DNA of 64,000 nt from Corynebacterium pygosceleis (GTDB lineage: Bacteria; Actinomycetota; Actinomycetes; Mycobacteriales; Mycobacteriaceae): the NCBI RefSeq assembly GCF_016595275.2, contig NZ_JAENIQ020000002.1:62001-126000 (forward strand), in the 5' to 3' direction. The notes under the pieces were generated by a model. The model had not been told where the DNA came from and searched no databases. It saw only the letters and a program-made list of their open reading frames with translations. Shown piece after piece: positions 63,002 through 64,000 of the stretch (within the stretch, counting starts at the first letter, position 1; every line of letters starts with the position of its first letter). The position numbers and the translations under genes are program-made.

Positions 63002-64000
63002 TCAGCCGTCGTCCCGTGAACCACTCCACCTGGCGTAGAGGTCGGCGTACCGTCCCCGGGCCGAGAGCAGTTCCCGGTGGGATCCGTCCTCGAACACCGC
63101 ACCGTGGTCCATGAGGATGATCCGGTCCGCGGTGACCGCCTGATCCAGACGGTGTGCGACGACCAGTGACGTCCGCCCCCGGGCAACCTCCTGTGCCGCG
63201 AGCTCGAGACTGCGTGCGTTGTCCGATCCGGCCTCACTCGTCGCTTCATCCATGATGAGGACCGGAGGATCGATGAGGATCATCCGTGCGAGTGATATCT
63301 GCTGCTCCACCTCCGGTGCGAGATCGTCGTGCCCCGCCCCGATCAGTGTGTCCAGTCCCCCGGGCAGCCACCGCTGCCAGCCGGGACTGTCCGGCCCGAG
63401 ACCGACTCTGGTCAGTGCACCGATGAGCGTGGCGTCATCCGCCTCCGGTGAGGCCATGCGGAGATCGTCCCGCAGCGTCCCGGAGAACAGGTGGACCTCC
63501 TGGCTGATGAGGGACACCTGTCGAGCCGTCCAGGTGTCCGGGACGGTCGAGGTGTCGGTCCCCCCGATGGAGATCGTCCCGGACGAGGGGCGTTGCAGGC
63601 CCGCGATCAGTCCGGCGAGTGTCGATTTCCCGGCACCGGAGGCCCCGACCAGAGCGGTCATGGTCCCTGGTTCGAGGGTCAGCGAGAGATCGTCGATGAT
63701 CGCGGCACCTCCCGGATACCGGAAGCCGAGGTTCTCGATCCGGACCTCGGGAGATTCCGTACAGTCCGCGGGAGCCGGCGCGTCGATCGCGTTGTCCGAG
63801 AGCATCGCGAGGGACACCGCCCGACCGAGGGCGGTGAGTGCGTTCTGGATCTCCCCCGTGAAGATCAGGACGTTGAACACGTGGATCTCCAACCGCACCA
63901 CCAGGACGATCGCGGCAGCGGCCTGTCCGGTGGTGAGCACCCCGTCGGCGACCAACCAGGTCGACATCGCGATCGCCCCGGACAGCAGTACCCCGTAGGC
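63002..64000 (-). CDS. ABC exporter half-transporter with degenerate signature motif (5' end outside window)
   Basis: About 333 residues visible, the end of a permease domain and a full nucleotide-binding domain. Walker A LVGASGAGKSTLAGLIAGL, Q-loop VSLISQEVHLFSGTLRDDL, Walker B PPVLIMDEATSE and H-loop SLVVAHRLDQAVTADRIILMDHG. The signature is LAPEVEQQISLARMI instead of LSGGQ, and the D-loop aspartate is not in place. Such a degenerate half is typical of heteromeric actinobacterial exporters where the partner supplies the good site; the partner is probably beyond the edge. The substrate is unknown. Confidence 0.88.
   Translation of the reverse strand, partial: AYGVLLSGAIAMSTWLVADGVLTTGQAAAAIVLVVRLEIHVFNVLIFTGEIQNALTALGRAVSLAMLSDNAIDAPAPADCTESPEVRIENLGFRYPGGAAIIDDLSLTLEPGTMTALVGASGAGKSTLAGLIAGLQRPSSGTISIGGTDTSTVPDTWTARQVSLISQEVHLFSGTLRDDLRMASPEADDATLIGALTRVGLGPDSPGWQRWLPGGLDTLIGAGHDDLAPEVEQQISLARMILIDPPVLIMDEATSEAGSDNARSLELAAQEVARGRTSLVVAHRLDQAVTADRIILMDHGAVFEDGSHRELLSARGRYADLYARWSGSRDDG

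Noticed and set aside
1..64000. tRNA, rRNA or CRISPR arrays
   Set aside because: No cloverleaf with a GTTCRANYC arm, no rRNA sequence and no regularly spaced repeats seen; the RecB-like nuclease is not accompanied by cas genes.

Overview
The window is high-GC actinobacterial DNA and almost certainly chromosome of a Corynebacterium. Evidence: the ndnR-nadA pair, the ppm-lnt-fxsA cluster, a complete pupylation locus (pup, pafA, pafB, pafC, dop, arc) with no proteasome genes beside it, the mycothiol gene mshC, RbpA, and two HtaA-domain surface proteins. Gene order from cobN to uppP follows the order I remember for C. glutamicum. The species cannot be named from sequence alone.

Layout. (1) 1-1.7 kb: NAD synthesis (nadA, cut by the window edge) behind its NrtR-type Nudix repressor ndnR. 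(2) 1.7-4.6 kb: a lower-GC, gene-poor accessory patch with a small membrane protein and a VapBC45-type toxin-antitoxin pair. (3) 4.6-10.3 kb: a YceI operon, rbpA, a frameshifted Rossmann-fold gene, and the lipoprotein/mannosylation operon fxsA-lnt-ppm. (4) 10.3-23.7 kb: aerobic cobalamin synthesis in separate blocks: cobN; cobG-cobH-cobIJ on the plus strand; cobL-cobM-cobK on the minus strand. A lipase, a small secreted protein and a membrane-protein/PadR pair lie between them. (5) 23.7-30.9 kb: an SDR, an Xaa-Pro peptidase, a trypsin-like protease, the helicase helY and tatA/tatC. (6) 30.9-46.1 kb: pafC-pafB-pafA-pup, then two large HtaA-domain surface proteins with DtxR-like boxes, then dop-arc-trmI. 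The HtaA pair splits a locus I recall as contiguous in C. glutamicum. (7) 46.1-64 kb: M18 aminopeptidase, a frameshifted YyaL-type gene, a RecB-like Fe-S nuclease, dcu/aspA, hisE/hisG, mshC, uppP, an aldo-keto reductase, a lipoprotein, pyrD, a PEBP protein and one end of an ABC transporter.

Working together: Pup, PafA, Dop and ARC form a tagging and unfolding system. ARC lacks the proteasome-docking tail and Pup ends in Gly-Gly-Gln, so Dop must deamidate it before ligation. The cob genes cover precorrin methylation, precorrin-6A reduction, precorrin-8X isomerisation and cobalt insertion. Dcu and AspA suit C4-dicarboxylate/aspartate exchange. Many genes show a TANNNT -10 hexamer 6-8 bases before an ATG or GTG, the signature of leaderless transcription; I used it to choose several starts.

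The most noteworthy points are the HtaA/beta-propeller/repeat proteins inside the pupylation locus, a gene broken by a 5-bp tandem duplication, the unusual rbpA leader, and the orphan palindromes in the accessory patch. No tRNA, rRNA, CRISPR array or intact insertion sequence was seen.
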